From Pseudarthrobacter defluvii (GTDB lineage Bacteria > Actinomycetota > Actinomycetes > Actinomycetales > Micrococcaceae), in NCBI RefSeq assembly GCF_030816725.1, contig NZ_JAUSYG010000001.1:1302001-1366000 (forward strand): 64,000 bases of DNA, written 5' to 3'. Below, piece by piece: positions 55,532 to 64,000 of this stretch; position 1 is the first letter of the stretch; the number at the start of each line of letters is the position of its first letter. The translations under genes and the position numbers were made by a program. The notes below the pieces were generated by a model. It made no database searches and had not been told where the DNA came from. It was given only the letters and a program-made list of their open reading frames with translations.

Positions 55532-56575
55532 ATGACCACCGCTCCCACTCTCGAACCCACCGCCAACCCGCGGGCTTCCTTCATCCGGCGGCTGCCGGTT
55601 GTTTCGCACTTCAACAAGAGCGTCGGCCTGCAGCGCTTCATGCTGGTGGTGGGGCTCGTTCTCACCGGCATCTTCCTGCTCACCGCGCTTGCCGCACCAC
55701 TGCTGGCGCCCTACGGCTTCGCGCAGCTGTCGGACGCCGACGGCAGTTTCCCCACCCAGCAGGCGCCGGGCGGCAAACACCTCCTGGGCACAACGGTGGG
55801 CGGCTACGACGTCCTGTCACGTGTCATCTGGGGTACCCAGACAGCACTGCTGGTCATCATCGTGGCCGTAATCCTCTCCATCTTCGCCGGCGTCATCCTC
55901 GGCCTGGTGAGCGGCTACATCGGCGGGTGGCTGGACCGCATCCTGGTGGTTGTGGCTGACGCGATCTACGCGTTTCCGTCACTGCTGGTTGCCATCGTGA
56001 TGGCCATCGTCATCAGCGGAGGCCAGTCCAGCCTGCTGGGCGGCATCCTGGCAGCCGCCATCTCCATCACCGTGGTGTTCATCCCGCAGTACTTCAGGGT
56101 GATCCGGGCTGAGACCATCCGGCTGAAGGCAGAGCCCTTCGTTGAGTCCGCCAAGGTGGTGGGGGCGTCGAACATCCGCATCATGACCCGGCACATCTAC
56201 CGAAACGCCACCCGGACGCTGCCGCTGATCTTCACCCTCAATGCGTCCGAGGCCATCCTGACCCTTGCAGGGTTGGGCTTCCTCGGCTTCGGTATTGAGC
56301 CCAGCTCGGCGGCAGAATGGGGCTTCGACCTCAACAAGGCGCTCGCCGACACCACATCGGGCATCTGGTGGACGGGTCTGTTCCCCGGCTTGGCCATCGT
56401 TTGGACCGTTCTCGGGCTCACTCTGGTGGGCGAAAGCATCAATGACCTCAACGATCCTCGGCTCCGCGGGCGCAAACGGAGCGGACGCAAGGGGACTGCT
56501 GCCGCTACGGCCGTGCCTGCTGCAACCACCGCTCCTCGTGGATCCGGCCCCGAAACAGAATTGAGCAACCCGTGA
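55532..56575 (+). CDS. Peptide ABC transporter permease 2 (DppC/OppC type)
   Basis: 347 residues: one N-terminal helix (about 36-58), an outer loop with the OppC motif HLLGTTVGGYDVLSRVIWGTQTALL, further helices, and the EAA loop ESAKVVGASNIRIMTRHIYRNA. The Arg/Lys/Ala-rich C-terminus is cytosolic. Starts 1 nt after the first permease; its stop overlaps the ATPase start by GTGA. Confidence 0.94.
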   Translation: MTTAPTLEPTANPRASFIRRLPVVSHFNKSVGLQRFMLVVGLVLTGIFLLTALAAPLLAPYGFAQLSDADGSFPTQQAPGGKHLLGTTVGGYDVLSRVIWGTQTALLVIIVAVILSIFAGVILGLVSGYIGGWLDRILVVVADAIYAFPSLLVAIVMAIVISGGQSSLLGGILAAAISITVVFIPQYFRVIRAETIRLKAEPFVESAKVVGASNIRIMTRHIYRNATRTLPLIFTLNASEAILTLAGLGFLGFGIEPSSAAEWGFDLNKALADTTSGIWWTGLFPGLAIVWTVLGLTLVGESINDLNDPRLRGRKRSGRKGTAAATAVPAATTAPRGSGPETELSNP

Positions 56576-58303
56576 GCGAACACCCCGGTTCCGAAAACCT
56601 CGGTTCACTATCCGATCAGCACATCCACGACCGGAAGACAGTCCTGGACATAGACCACCTGAAGGTCACCTTCGCCACGGACGGTGGCGACGTGCACGCC
56701 GTCAAGGATGTCAGCCTGGACGTCAGGGCCGGCGAGGTGCTGGCCATCGTCGGCGAATCCGGGTCAGGCAAGACGGTCACCGCGAAAACCATCCTGGGCC
56801 TGCTCCCCGAAACGGCTGTCAGTTCGGGAACGGTGCTGATCAACGGTGCCAACGTCATCAGCCTCAGTCCGGGGCGGCTGCGCCAGATCCGCGGCCGGGA
56901 CGTGGCCATGGTGTTCCAGGAACCCTCCACAGCCCTGAACCCCGTCTTCACCGTGGGTTGGCAGATTGCCGAAGGCATTCGTGCCCACGCCGGCGCCAAC
57001 GGCGGGGGGACGGGTATCCGCGAAGGAAGCCAAAGCGCGGGCCATCGAGGCGCTGGGCAAGGTGGGCATCCCCGATCCCGAACACCGCGTCAACTACTAT
57101 CCGCACCAGTTTTCGGGCGGGCAGAAGCAGCGTGTAGTGATTGCCGCGGCCCTGGCGCTAAACCCAGGGCTCATCGTGGCAGATGAACCCACCACCGCCC
57201 TGGACGTCACCGTCCAGGCCGAAATCCTGGAGCTCCTCCGGGATCTGCGGGACAAGTACGGCACCTCCATTGTGCTGATCACGCACAACATGGGCGTGGT
57301 GGCAGACCTGGCGGACCGTGTGGTGGTGATGTACCAGGGTGACGTGGTGGAGGAAGCTCCCGCGAAGACGCTGTTCGCCGAACCCAGGCAGGACTACACC
57401 CGCAACCTCCTCGCCGCAGTGCCGCACCTGGGCCGCAATTCGGCGTCGGCAGGCCTGACCGAGCGTCGCCACCAGGATGAGGAAATCCTGGTGGCTGCAG
57501 AGAACCTCGAGATCGAGTATCCGGGGCGGCTGGGGACGCCCGCCTTCAAAGCCGTGGACGGGGTCAGTTTCACCCTGTCCAGGGGTGAGGTGTTTGGTCT
57601 GGTGGGGGAGTCGGGGTCCGGCAAGACCACCATTGGCCGTGCCATTGCCGGCCTCAACCGGACCACCGGCGGGAGCCTCAAGGTACTGGGCTACGAAATG
57701 CTGAACCTTCGGGAACGCACTTTCAAGCCGCTGCGCAAGGATATCGGCTTCGTGTTCCAGGATCCTGCCGCCTCCTTCAACCCGCAGCTGACCATCGGCG
57801 AGTGCATCGCCGAGCCGATGATCATCCACACCAAGCCGAGCGACGCCCAGGCGCGCAAACGCGTCGGTGAGCTGCTCGAGTCAGTCCAGCTGCCGGCGTC
57901 GTACGCGGGCCGGTACCCGCACGAACTGTCCGGCGGCCAGCGGCAGCGGGCATCTCTGGCACGGGCCCTGAGCCTGAACCCGCGGCTGCTGATTGCGGAC
58001 GAGCCGACGTCGGCCCTGGACGTTTCGGTGCAGGCGAAGGTCCTGGAGCTGTTCAAGGACATCCAGGAGGAGTTCGGGTTCGGCTGCCTGTTCATCAGCC
58101 ATGACCTCGCCGTGGTGGACATTTTGTCCTCCTGGGTGGGCGTGCTGTACAAAGGCAAGCTGGTGGAGCAGGGGATCGGAAGCCAGGTCATGGGCAATCC
58201 GCAGCATGACTACACGCGGCGGCTGATTGCCTCGCTGCCGGTGCCTGATCCGGCCGAACAGGCAAAACGCAGGGAGGAACACCGGGCGCTCCTGGGCATC
58301 TGA
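56572..58303 (+). pseudogene. Peptide ABC transporter fused double ATPase (DppD-DppF), frameshifted
   Basis: Two ATPase domains in one protein. Domain 1 has Walker A GESGSGKT and FQEPSTALNPVF, then breaks after GIRAHAGAN; the rest (FSGGQKQR, VADEPTTALDVTVQ, THNMGVVADLADRV) continues in the next frame. Domain 2 is complete: GESGSGKTT, FQDPAASFNPQLT, LSGGQRQR, ADEPTSALDVSVQ. Reading five instead of six G at 57004-57009 restores one 576-residue protein, the usual length of this fusion. The GTG start overlaps the second permease. If the frameshift is real, the second frame could still start near 56966 and make a protein lacking Walker A of domain 1. Confidence 0.88.
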
Positions 58304-58415
58304 CCCTGCAAGGATACCGCGGCGGAAAGCGCCGGTGCCGGCGGCTGCCGGCACCGGCACCGCCACCGGCGCTTCACACCCGCGGTGATTCAGTCGGCTC
58401 CCATAGACTGGAGCC

Positions 58416-58823
58416 ATGACGCAGCACAACCCCAGCTCTCCTGGCTCCGATGACTTTGATCCCTCCGCCAGTTCCCTGGCAGGTCACGTGGACGATTCGG
58501 TGATGGCTGAACTGCTGTCCATTCGTTCCAGCATCGACAACATCGATGCCACCCTGGTGTATCTCCTGGCCGAGCGCTTCAAGGCCACCCAGAAGGTGGG
58601 CTTCCTCAAGGCAACCCACCGCCTGCCCGCAGGTGACCCGGGACGGGAAGCCGCCCAGATCGCACGCCTGCGGCGCCTCGCCGAGGACGCCCATCTTGAC
58701 CCGGCGTTCGCCGAAAAGTTTCTCAACTTCATCATCGGTGAGGTGATCCGGCACCACGAGGCCATCGCAGAGGACCACCAGGCCTCCTCCGGCCAGCAGT
58801 CCCAGACCTCAGCGCTGGCGTGA
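58416..58823 (+). CDS. Chorismate mutase (AroQ type)
   Basis: Converts chorismate to prephenate for Phe/Tyr synthesis. 135 residues; all-helical AroQ domain at about 25-120 with LLSIRSSIDNIDATLVYLLAERFKATQKVGFLK, including the catalytic arginine/lysine pattern, and no signal peptide, so it is a cytosolic stand-alone mutase. The stop overlaps the next gene start by GTGA. Confidence 0.9.
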   Translation: MTQHNPSSPGSDDFDPSASSLAGHVDDSVMAELLSIRSSIDNIDATLVYLLAERFKATQKVGFLKATHRLPAGDPGREAAQIARLRRLAEDAHLDPAFAEKFLNFIIGEVIRHHEAIAEDHQASSGQQSQTSALA

Positions 58824-59887
58824 GCCCGGAACAGCACCAGCGGGGGTCCGCCCAGCTGCCGGCTGAGGCTGCGGCCAAGGAGGTCACGGCCACTGCCCTG
58901 GGTCCGTGGCCTGGCGAAGACCCGCTCGAAGCCGCCAGGATCATCCGCGGCGAACTCGGCAGCCCGCACCTGCCATTCCTGGCCGAGCTTCCGGACCGGG
59001 GAGTCGGTTCCGACGCCCTGGGCCGCACCGCTTCCCTCCTTGAGGAACTCGCGGTGGACGTCCAGCCCCACGGGTGGCGGCTGGTGGACCGCCCGGGCAA
59101 GGACATGCGGCGGGCCGTGTCTGCGCTCTCCACCGACCTGAATGTCCTCGCCGATGTGGCCGGCGCAGAAGACGTTCCTGCTGACGAATTCAAGGTGCAG
59201 CTGGTTGGGCCGCTGAGCCTTGCCGCAGGCCTGTACCTGCACAACGGTGAGCGTGCGCTGCTGGACCACGGCGCTCGCCGTGACATTGCGGCCTCCCTTG
59301 CAGCGGGAGTGGTGGGCTACCTTACCCGGGTGGCTGCGGCCGTTCCGGGCACCCGTTTGGTGGTGCAGATGGACGAGCCAGCCGTCGCCGCCGTGCTGGC
59401 CGGAACCATCCCCACCGCCAGCGGCTACCGCACCCTTCGTGCCGTGGCGGCATCGGAAGCGCGCGAATCCTGGCGCCTGGTGATGGATGCCCTCCGCGCA
59501 GCCGGTGCCGCCGACGTGGTGGTGTCATTCCCGGAGATCGAAGCCCCTATCGAACTGGCCCTGGCCGCAGGCGCTGACGGTGTCGCCCTGCCGCTGAAGG
59601 CATTGACCAACCGCCAGTGGGAGATGGTGGCCGGAGCGGTGGAGGCCGGAAAACAGTTCTGGGCCGGCGCCCTCGATGTGTCCGCCGGGCCGCTGCCCAG
59701 GGTTGCAGATTGCGTTGAGTCAGTATGGACTCCTTGGCGCCAACTGGGCCTTCCCGCGGCACTGCTCGGCGCCGCCAGGGTGACGCCGTCGGCAGGACTT
59801 GCCGGCATCACACCGGCACAGGCCACCGCGGTCCTCGGCCGGCTTACCCAGGTGGCCGACGGCCTCAACCAGCGGGCACTGGGCTAG
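58820..59887 (+). CDS. MetE C-terminal-like protein, probably not an active methionine synthase
   Basis: 355 residues, TIM-barrel of the cobalamin-independent methionine synthase family (VQLVGPLSLAAGLYL, VVQMDEPAVAAVL, ALPLKAL). The zinc ligands of MetE (HxC, Glu and a distal Cys) are not visible, and the folate-binding N-terminal half is absent. A homologous gene near iscS/mnmA and ligA is conserved in mycobacteria, function unknown. Coupled to chorismate mutase by a 4-base overlap. Confidence 0.8.
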   Translation: MSPEQHQRGSAQLPAEAAAKEVTATALGPWPGEDPLEAARIIRGELGSPHLPFLAELPDRGVGSDALGRTASLLEELAVDVQPHGWRLVDRPGKDMRRAVSALSTDLNVLADVAGAEDVPADEFKVQLVGPLSLAAGLYLHNGERALLDHGARRDIAASLAAGVVGYLTRVAAAVPGTRLVVQMDEPAVAAVLAGTIPTASGYRTLRAVAASEARESWRLVMDALRAAGAADVVVSFPEIEAPIELALAAGADGVALPLKALTNRQWEMVAGAVEAGKQFWAGALDVSAGPLPRVADCVESVWTPWRQLGLPAALLGAARVTPSAGLAGITPAQATAVLGRLTQVADGLNQRALG

Positions 59888-59890
59888 GCA

Positions 59891-60604
59891 TCAGGCCCTG
59901 TTCTCCCAGCGGTCAGGCTGCGCGTAGCGGGGAAGGTAGCTTTGCGCGGAGCTGCCGCCGGTGTAGGGGCGCAGCCGGTAATCGAAGGCTCCCGCATACA
60001 CCAGGACCAGGCCGATCTGCGGCTGGATGACCTTCACCTGGATCCGGTGCCGTCCGGTGGGGCCCTCCGCCGGGTCCCACCACTGTTCGGCGTACGCCTT
60101 GGCGTCAAGCGCCATCGGAAGGGGCACCCGAAGTCGCCCCAGGAACAGCCTCGAAGCCTCCGAAACACCTCGAAGCCTTCCTTCCAGGGTGACGCTCAGG
60201 TTCAGGTCCGTTACCAGGCGCCGATACCGTCCCACGTAGTCCACCAGCTGCGTGGAGCCGCTTCGGGTGGTGGCGCTGGTGGTGTCCTGGAAGAGCCTGG
60301 TGCGTCCCGGGAAACGGATTTCGCGGCGGGCGGTGAGGCTGGAGCGGCCGAACGGATCCTGGTGCGCGTGGTTCTCAATCCGGAACGGGATGTTCTCGCC
60401 GTACTCAGGGAAGAAGGCCTCTTCGCCCGCGGTGAGCCGCAGCAAAGGGCGCAGCCACCGCTGACGGCACCCCACGACGTCGAACGTTCCTTCCCCCACG
60501 CCGTAGTGCCCGGATCCCGGCGCCAGGGAGAAGTACTCCTGCAGCTCGGGCTGCAGCCGGGAGAACTCCGCGCCCAGGGCCTGCTGGTAGATGGGAACGC
60601 TCAT
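59891..60604 (-). CDS. DUF4166-like protein of unknown function
   Basis: 237 residues. N-terminus IYQQALGAEFSRLQPELQEYF and the Tyr/Trp/Arg-rich core resemble DUF4166 proteins. No signal peptide or membrane helix. Start at ATG 60604 is fixed by a strong AGGAGG 8 nt upstream. It lies 25 nt after the DUF58 gene on the same strand, so it is probably the last gene of the MoxR-DUF58 operon. The 3' end is 3 nt from the convergent MetE-like gene. Confidence 0.75.
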   Translation of the reverse strand: MSVPIYQQALGAEFSRLQPELQEYFSLAPGSGHYGVGEGTFDVVGCRQRWLRPLLRLTAGEEAFFPEYGENIPFRIENHAHQDPFGRSSLTARREIRFPGRTRLFQDTTSATTRSGSTQLVDYVGRYRRLVTDLNLSVTLEGRLRGVSEASRLFLGRLRVPLPMALDAKAYAEQWWDPAEGPTGRHRIQVKVIQPQIGLVLVYAGAFDYRLRPYTGGSSAQSYLPRYAQPDRWENRA

Positions 60605-60629
60605 GAAGTGGACCTCCTGTTGCCTGTGA

Positions 60630-61922
60630 TCACAATCTACCGGCAGCCTTGAGCCGGATGTACATGTCGGCAAGCCGGGGCGGCAGCTCGTGGGGCTCGG
60701 CGTCCACTACTTCCACCCCGTAGCGGCGCAGCTCGGCGGTGACCGCCGCGCGCTGGAGGAGGGCCCGCTCAGCCGCAGCCGCGCGGAAGACCCCGGTTGC
60801 ATCATTGCGTTCCCTGAGCATGGCGCCCAGTTGCGGGTCGCGGACGGCTGCCACCACCACGACGTGCTGGCCGGCCAGCCGCTCGGCCACCGGCAGCAGG
60901 CCTTCTTCCGGGGCCCCGCTGTCCAGCGATGTCAGCAGCACCACGAGGGACCGGTGCGCGGATACCGCCCTGACCTGCGCAGGGACACCGGGCCAGTCCA
61001 TCTCGATCAGTTCGGCGTCAAGCGGAGCCATGGCCTGGACCAGCCGGCCCAGAATGGTGCCCTGCCCGGCAGAGCCGGCGCGCGCCCGGGCCCTGCGGTC
61101 GAAGGCCACAAAGTCCACCCGGTCACCGCCACGTTCTGCCAGGACACCCAAGAGGAGCGCTGCCTCGATCCCGGTGTCCAGGCGCGTCTCATCACCGATC
61201 CTGGCCGCGGACGTGCGGGACGTGTCGAGGACCATCACCACCCGCCGGTCCCGTTCCGGGCGCCACGTCCGAACGACGACGGAGGAGCGCCTGGCGGTGG
61301 CGCGCCAGTCAATGGACCGGACATCATCCCCGCGGACGTAGTCACGCAGGGAGTCGAACTCGGTCCCGGCGCCGCGGATCTGCACGGCGGCCTTCCCGTC
61401 GAGTTCGCGCAGCTTCCGCAGCTTGGAGGGAAGATGCCGCCTGGAATGGAAGGGCGGCAGCACCCGCACCGAACCAGGGCATTCAATGGTGCGCTGGCGG
61501 GCAGCCAAGCGCAGCGGTCCGAAAGAGCGAAGCGTCACGTGCGGCGCCGCGAGGTCGCCCCGCCGGACCGGCCGGAGGCTGACCGCGTACCGCCTGCCTT
61601 CACCGGCCGGGACGTCGATGTCCTGGACCGGGTTCAGCGCACCGGCGGAGGGTTGCCAGCCATCCCGCAGTGTGCCGCGGAGCGGGCGGGTACCGCCGTT
61701 GCGGACCGTGAGGACGGCGTCCACCGAATTATTGAGCGTCACGTTTTCCGGTTCCGCACGGGTGATCCCGACCTTGCGCAGCGCTGCCGCGGACAGCAGG
61801 TCGGCAACCAGCAGGGCCGCGAGCACGGCGGCAGTGGCCAGTACGGTCAGCCACCCGGGAGACAGCAGGACCGGCACCAGGCCAAGCACCACCAGAGCCA
61901 CGAACCGGCCCGAAATGGCCAT
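60630..61922 (-). CDS. DUF58 (VWA-like) membrane protein
   Basis: 430 residues. Two N-terminal membrane helices (about 5-45), then a beta-rich region and the DUF58 signature GTEFDSLRDYVRGDDVRSIDWRATAR near 207-232. A VWA-like fold with DTSRTS as the metal-site motif (about 249-254) follows. These proteins work with MoxR ATPases, proposed as chaperones in assembly of large complexes. The ATG overlaps the moxR stop (ATGA). Confidence 0.9.
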   Translation of the reverse strand: MAISGRFVALVVLGLVPVLLSPGWLTVLATAAVLAALLVADLLSAAALRKVGITRAEPENVTLNNSVDAVLTVRNGGTRPLRGTLRDGWQPSAGALNPVQDIDVPAGEGRRYAVSLRPVRRGDLAAPHVTLRSFGPLRLAARQRTIECPGSVRVLPPFHSRRHLPSKLRKLRELDGKAAVQIRGAGTEFDSLRDYVRGDDVRSIDWRATARRSSVVVRTWRPERDRRVVMVLDTSRTSAARIGDETRLDTGIEAALLLGVLAERGGDRVDFVAFDRRARARAGSAGQGTILGRLVQAMAPLDAELIEMDWPGVPAQVRAVSAHRSLVVLLTSLDSGAPEEGLLPVAERLAGQHVVVVAAVRDPQLGAMLRERNDATGVFRAAAAERALLQRAAVTAELRRYGVEVVDAEPHELPPRLADMYIRLKAAGRL

Positions 61923-62935
61923 CAGCGGGGAACGGGGACGGACGCGAGGATGCTGCCCAGGACGTCGTCCACACGGACCCCGTCCATCTGGGCTTCGGGC
62001 TGCAGCGCCACGCGGTGCCGCAGGCACGGCAGGGCCAGCGCTTTCACGTCGTCAGGCGTAACGAATGGACGGCCGGAGAGCCATGCCCAGGACCGGGAAG
62101 TGTTCAGCAGAGCGGTGGCACCGCGAGGTGAAACCCCGAGCTGGAACGAGGGGGCGGCCCTGGTTGCCCGCACCAGGTCAACGATGTAGCCGATGATTTC
62201 CGGCTCCACCGCCACACGGGTCACAGCCTCCCGCGCGCGCTCCAGGTCCGCTGCCCCTGCCACCGCCCTGACGCCCGCTGCTGCCAGGTCCCGGGGATCA
62301 AACCCGGCGGCATGGCGTCGGATGACTTCAATTTCGTCCCCGCGCCCGGGCAGCGGCATGGTGAGCTTGAGCAGGAACCGGTCCAGCTGTGCCTCGGGCA
62401 GGGGGTAGGTCCCCTCGTACTCCACCGGATTCTGGGTGGCCGCCACCAGGAACGGGGCGGGCAGCCGCCGGGACACTCCGTCAACGGATACCTGCCGCTC
62501 CTCCATGGCTTCGAGCAGTGACGCCTGCGTCTTTGGCGGGGTGCGGTTGATTTCATCCGCGAGCAGGAGGTTGGTGAAGACGGGCCCCTCCCTGAAACTG
62601 AACTCGGACGTGTGGGAGTCGTAAACGAGTGAACCGGTGACATCACCAGGCATGAGGTCGGGGGTGAACTGCACACGCTTGGTGTCCAGGCTCAGGGCGG
62701 AGGAGAGCGCACGGACCAGCAGGGTTTTGGCTACCCCGGGTACGCCCTCCAGCAGCACATGCCCCTGCGAAAGCAGGGCAATCAGGAGGCCGCTGACGGT
62801 GGCGTCCTGTCCCACCACTGCCTTTGCCACCTCCCGCCGGACAGCAAGGAGCGCCTGCCGTGCATCGTCGTCGTCCATGGGGCTGCCGGAGTTCCTTGCA
62901 TTGAGGACTCCGGGGCCGCTGCTGTGTTCGCTCAT
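61922..62935 (-). CDS. MoxR family AAA+ ATPase
   Basis: 337 residues. Walker A GVPGVAKT (about 64-71), Walker B LLADEINRTPP, sensor 1 AATQNPVEYEGTYPLPEAQLDRF and the lid with GVSPRGATALL. A typical MoxR-subfamily member. It overlaps the DUF4350 gene upstream and the DUF58 gene downstream by four bases each, so all three are translated together. Confidence 0.95.
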   Translation of the reverse strand: MSEHSSGPGVLNARNSGSPMDDDDARQALLAVRREVAKAVVGQDATVSGLLIALLSQGHVLLEGVPGVAKTLLVRALSSALSLDTKRVQFTPDLMPGDVTGSLVYDSHTSEFSFREGPVFTNLLLADEINRTPPKTQASLLEAMEERQVSVDGVSRRLPAPFLVAATQNPVEYEGTYPLPEAQLDRFLLKLTMPLPGRGDEIEVIRRHAAGFDPRDLAAAGVRAVAGAADLERAREAVTRVAVEPEIIGYIVDLVRATRAAPSFQLGVSPRGATALLNTSRSWAWLSGRPFVTPDDVKALALPCLRHRVALQPEAQMDGVRVDDVLGSILASVPVPR

Positions 62936-64000
62936 CGCGTCATGACCTCTTTCTCGAGTGTGTCCAGGGCCTGCGACCAGGCCACCAGCCGGGCTTCGGT
63001 TGCAGGGCGTTCGCCAATCAGCGTGCGGATGGCCGCGGCGTCCCTGCCGAGGAGCCGGGCCGCCGCCGCTATGGTGTCCTCGGCCGTGGCGCCAGGGCCC
63101 AGCCGGAGCTTTCCGGAGAGCCGCACCAGCAGCCCGGCCCGCAGGTTGTCCCGGGCCTGGCCGATGGAGCGGGAATCCTGGTAGAGCCGCGCGCGCCCCT
63201 CGGCAGTCTCAACAGCCTTGACCACCACCGGCAGCGGCTCGAAGACCAGCGGACCGTGGCGGCGTCCGCGCCACACGACGGCCGCCACTGCCACCAGGAG
63301 CAACCAGGGACCCAGGAAGCGGGCCCAGCCCGGTGCGAGTTCATCGAGTGTTTTCCCGGATTCGCTCACTGCCACGTCCTCAAGCGAGGGCAGGTACCAG
63401 ACGAGGTCCGGCGACGCGCCAAGCATCCGGATCGCCAGCGCGGCGTTGCCCAGTTCGTCCAGCTTGTCATTGCCCAGCACCGCCGCGCTGCCGAGCACGG
63501 CCAGCCGTCCGTCACCGCTGACCGCAAGCATCCCGGCGGTTCCTGCCGCACGGTAACAGGACGTCCCGCCGTCGTACACGAAGCCGCCTTGACCGGTGAC
63601 CTGTCCCGCTGCCTCCGCATCCGGCTGGGCGCAGCCGGGCTCCAGGACCGGGAAGCCATCGGGAACCACACCGGCCTGGCGAATGCCGCCGTCAAGGGCG
63701 GCGAGGGTTTCCAACCTGGGGGAGACCACCACCACTTTGTCCGCGGCCGCCATCAGGGCGGCCACTTGCGGCTCGCCCAGGATCCCATTCCTGTCATAGA
63801 GCAGGAGGGTGGAGGAGCTGGAGCGCAGGTCATCCAGCGCGGCATCGAACCGCGCGGGTGTGTGGACGGTGACTCCGTGCCGGCCCAGGATTTCCGCGAG
63901 TGCCCTGGCACCGTCAGGCCGGGCATTGTGGACGGAGAGAGGCACCGTGTCGCCCTTGGGAGCGAGTTGCGTGCCGATCACGAGAGCCAGGGCAGCCACC
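62932..64000 (-). CDS. DUF4350 domain protein, partial (5' end beyond the window)
   Basis: At least 356 codons of a membrane protein whose start lies past 64000. The visible N-terminal piece (ALALVIGTQLAP) is the end of a transmembrane helix. A DUF4350 domain (about residues 25-220 of the visible part; LLLYDRNGILGEPQVAALMAAADKVVVVSP) is followed by a second helix (about 228-245) and a helical cytosolic tail. It is the third member of the MoxR/DUF58/DUF4350 set often found with a DUF4129 gene upstream. Confidence 0.85.
   Translation of the reverse strand, partial: VAALALVIGTQLAPKGDTVPLSVHNARPDGARALAEILGRHGVTVHTPARFDAALDDLRSSSSTLLLYDRNGILGEPQVAALMAAADKVVVVSPRLETLAALDGGIRQAGVVPDGFPVLEPGCAQPDAEAAGQVTGQGGFVYDGGTSCYRAAGTAGMLAVSGDGRLAVLGSAAVLGNDKLDELGNAALAIRMLGASPDLVWYLPSLEDVAVSESGKTLDELAPGWARFLGPWLLLVAVAAVVWRGRRHGPLVFEPLPVVVKAVETAEGRARLYQDSRSIGQARDNLRAGLLVRLSGKLRLGPGATAEDTIAAAARLLGRDAAAIRTLIGERPATEARLVAWSQALDTLEKEVMTR

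Noticed and set aside
1..64000. CRISPR arrays, insertion sequences, integrases or prophage genes
   Set aside because: No spaced direct repeats, transposase motifs or integrase motifs were seen; the only repeats are short coding or intergenic tandems.

Overview
The window is a high-GC actinobacterial chromosome segment. Gene content, gene order and codon bias (GTG/TTG starts, strong G/C at third positions) point to the Micrococcaceae, most likely Arthrobacter or Pseudarthrobacter. That genus call is inference from protein flavour, for example the N-terminus and TTG start of the UPF0182 protein. No rRNA, CRISPR array, transposase, integrase or prophage gene is visible, so this looks like core chromosome rather than an island.

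Region 1 (1-11.4 kb, + strand) is a nearly complete haem pathway: hemE, hemY/cgoX, a secreted Ala/Pro-rich protein, hemQ/chdC, hemH/cpfC, hemC, hemD, hemB, a flavin-dependent LLM oxidoreductase and hemL. HemQ shows that the coproporphyrin-dependent branch is used. Most junctions from hemQ onward are ATGA/GTGA overlaps or very short gaps. A strong bidirectional hairpin ends the cluster. Region 2 (11.5-15 kb, - strand) is a polar amino-acid ABC importer plus a DnaQ-like exonuclease.

Region 3 (15-27.8 kb) is DNA repair: an alkyltransferase-like protein, the AdnA/AdnB helicase-nuclease pair, an APH-fold kinase-like protein, NudC, UvrD2 and a YgjP-type metallopeptidase. Region 4 (27.8-41.8 kb) is envelope and protein quality control: a DUF2342 protein, a YlbL-type PDZ/Lon protease, a large UPF0182 membrane protein, two identical initiator tRNA genes, a b-type cytochrome-like membrane protein, photolyase, PspA, a TPM-domain protein and an HtrA-like protease.

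Region 5 (41.9-52.5 kb) holds etfB-etfA with a PIG-L deacetylase, the SigK/RskA pair, a frameshifted trmL next to a J-domain protein, a lipoprotein, and a DoxX gene divergent from a SufR-like regulator that sits directly before a cysteine desulfurase and mnmA. Region 6 (52.6-58.3 kb) is a peptide ABC importer whose fused ATPase gene is frameshifted. Region 7 (58.4-64 kb) holds chorismate mutase, a MetE-C-like protein and, on the - strand, a DUF4350-MoxR-DUF58-DUF4166 operon that runs off the window end.

The most notable points are three separate apparent single-base indels, all in G runs (two break genes, one obscures a start); a SufR-like cysteine-rich regulator beside the sulfur-mobilisation genes with a clear operator-like inverted repeat; a dyad in front of hemQ; and a J-domain protein with a degenerate NERD-like C-terminus. 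I did not find a convincing wholly new multi-gene system.
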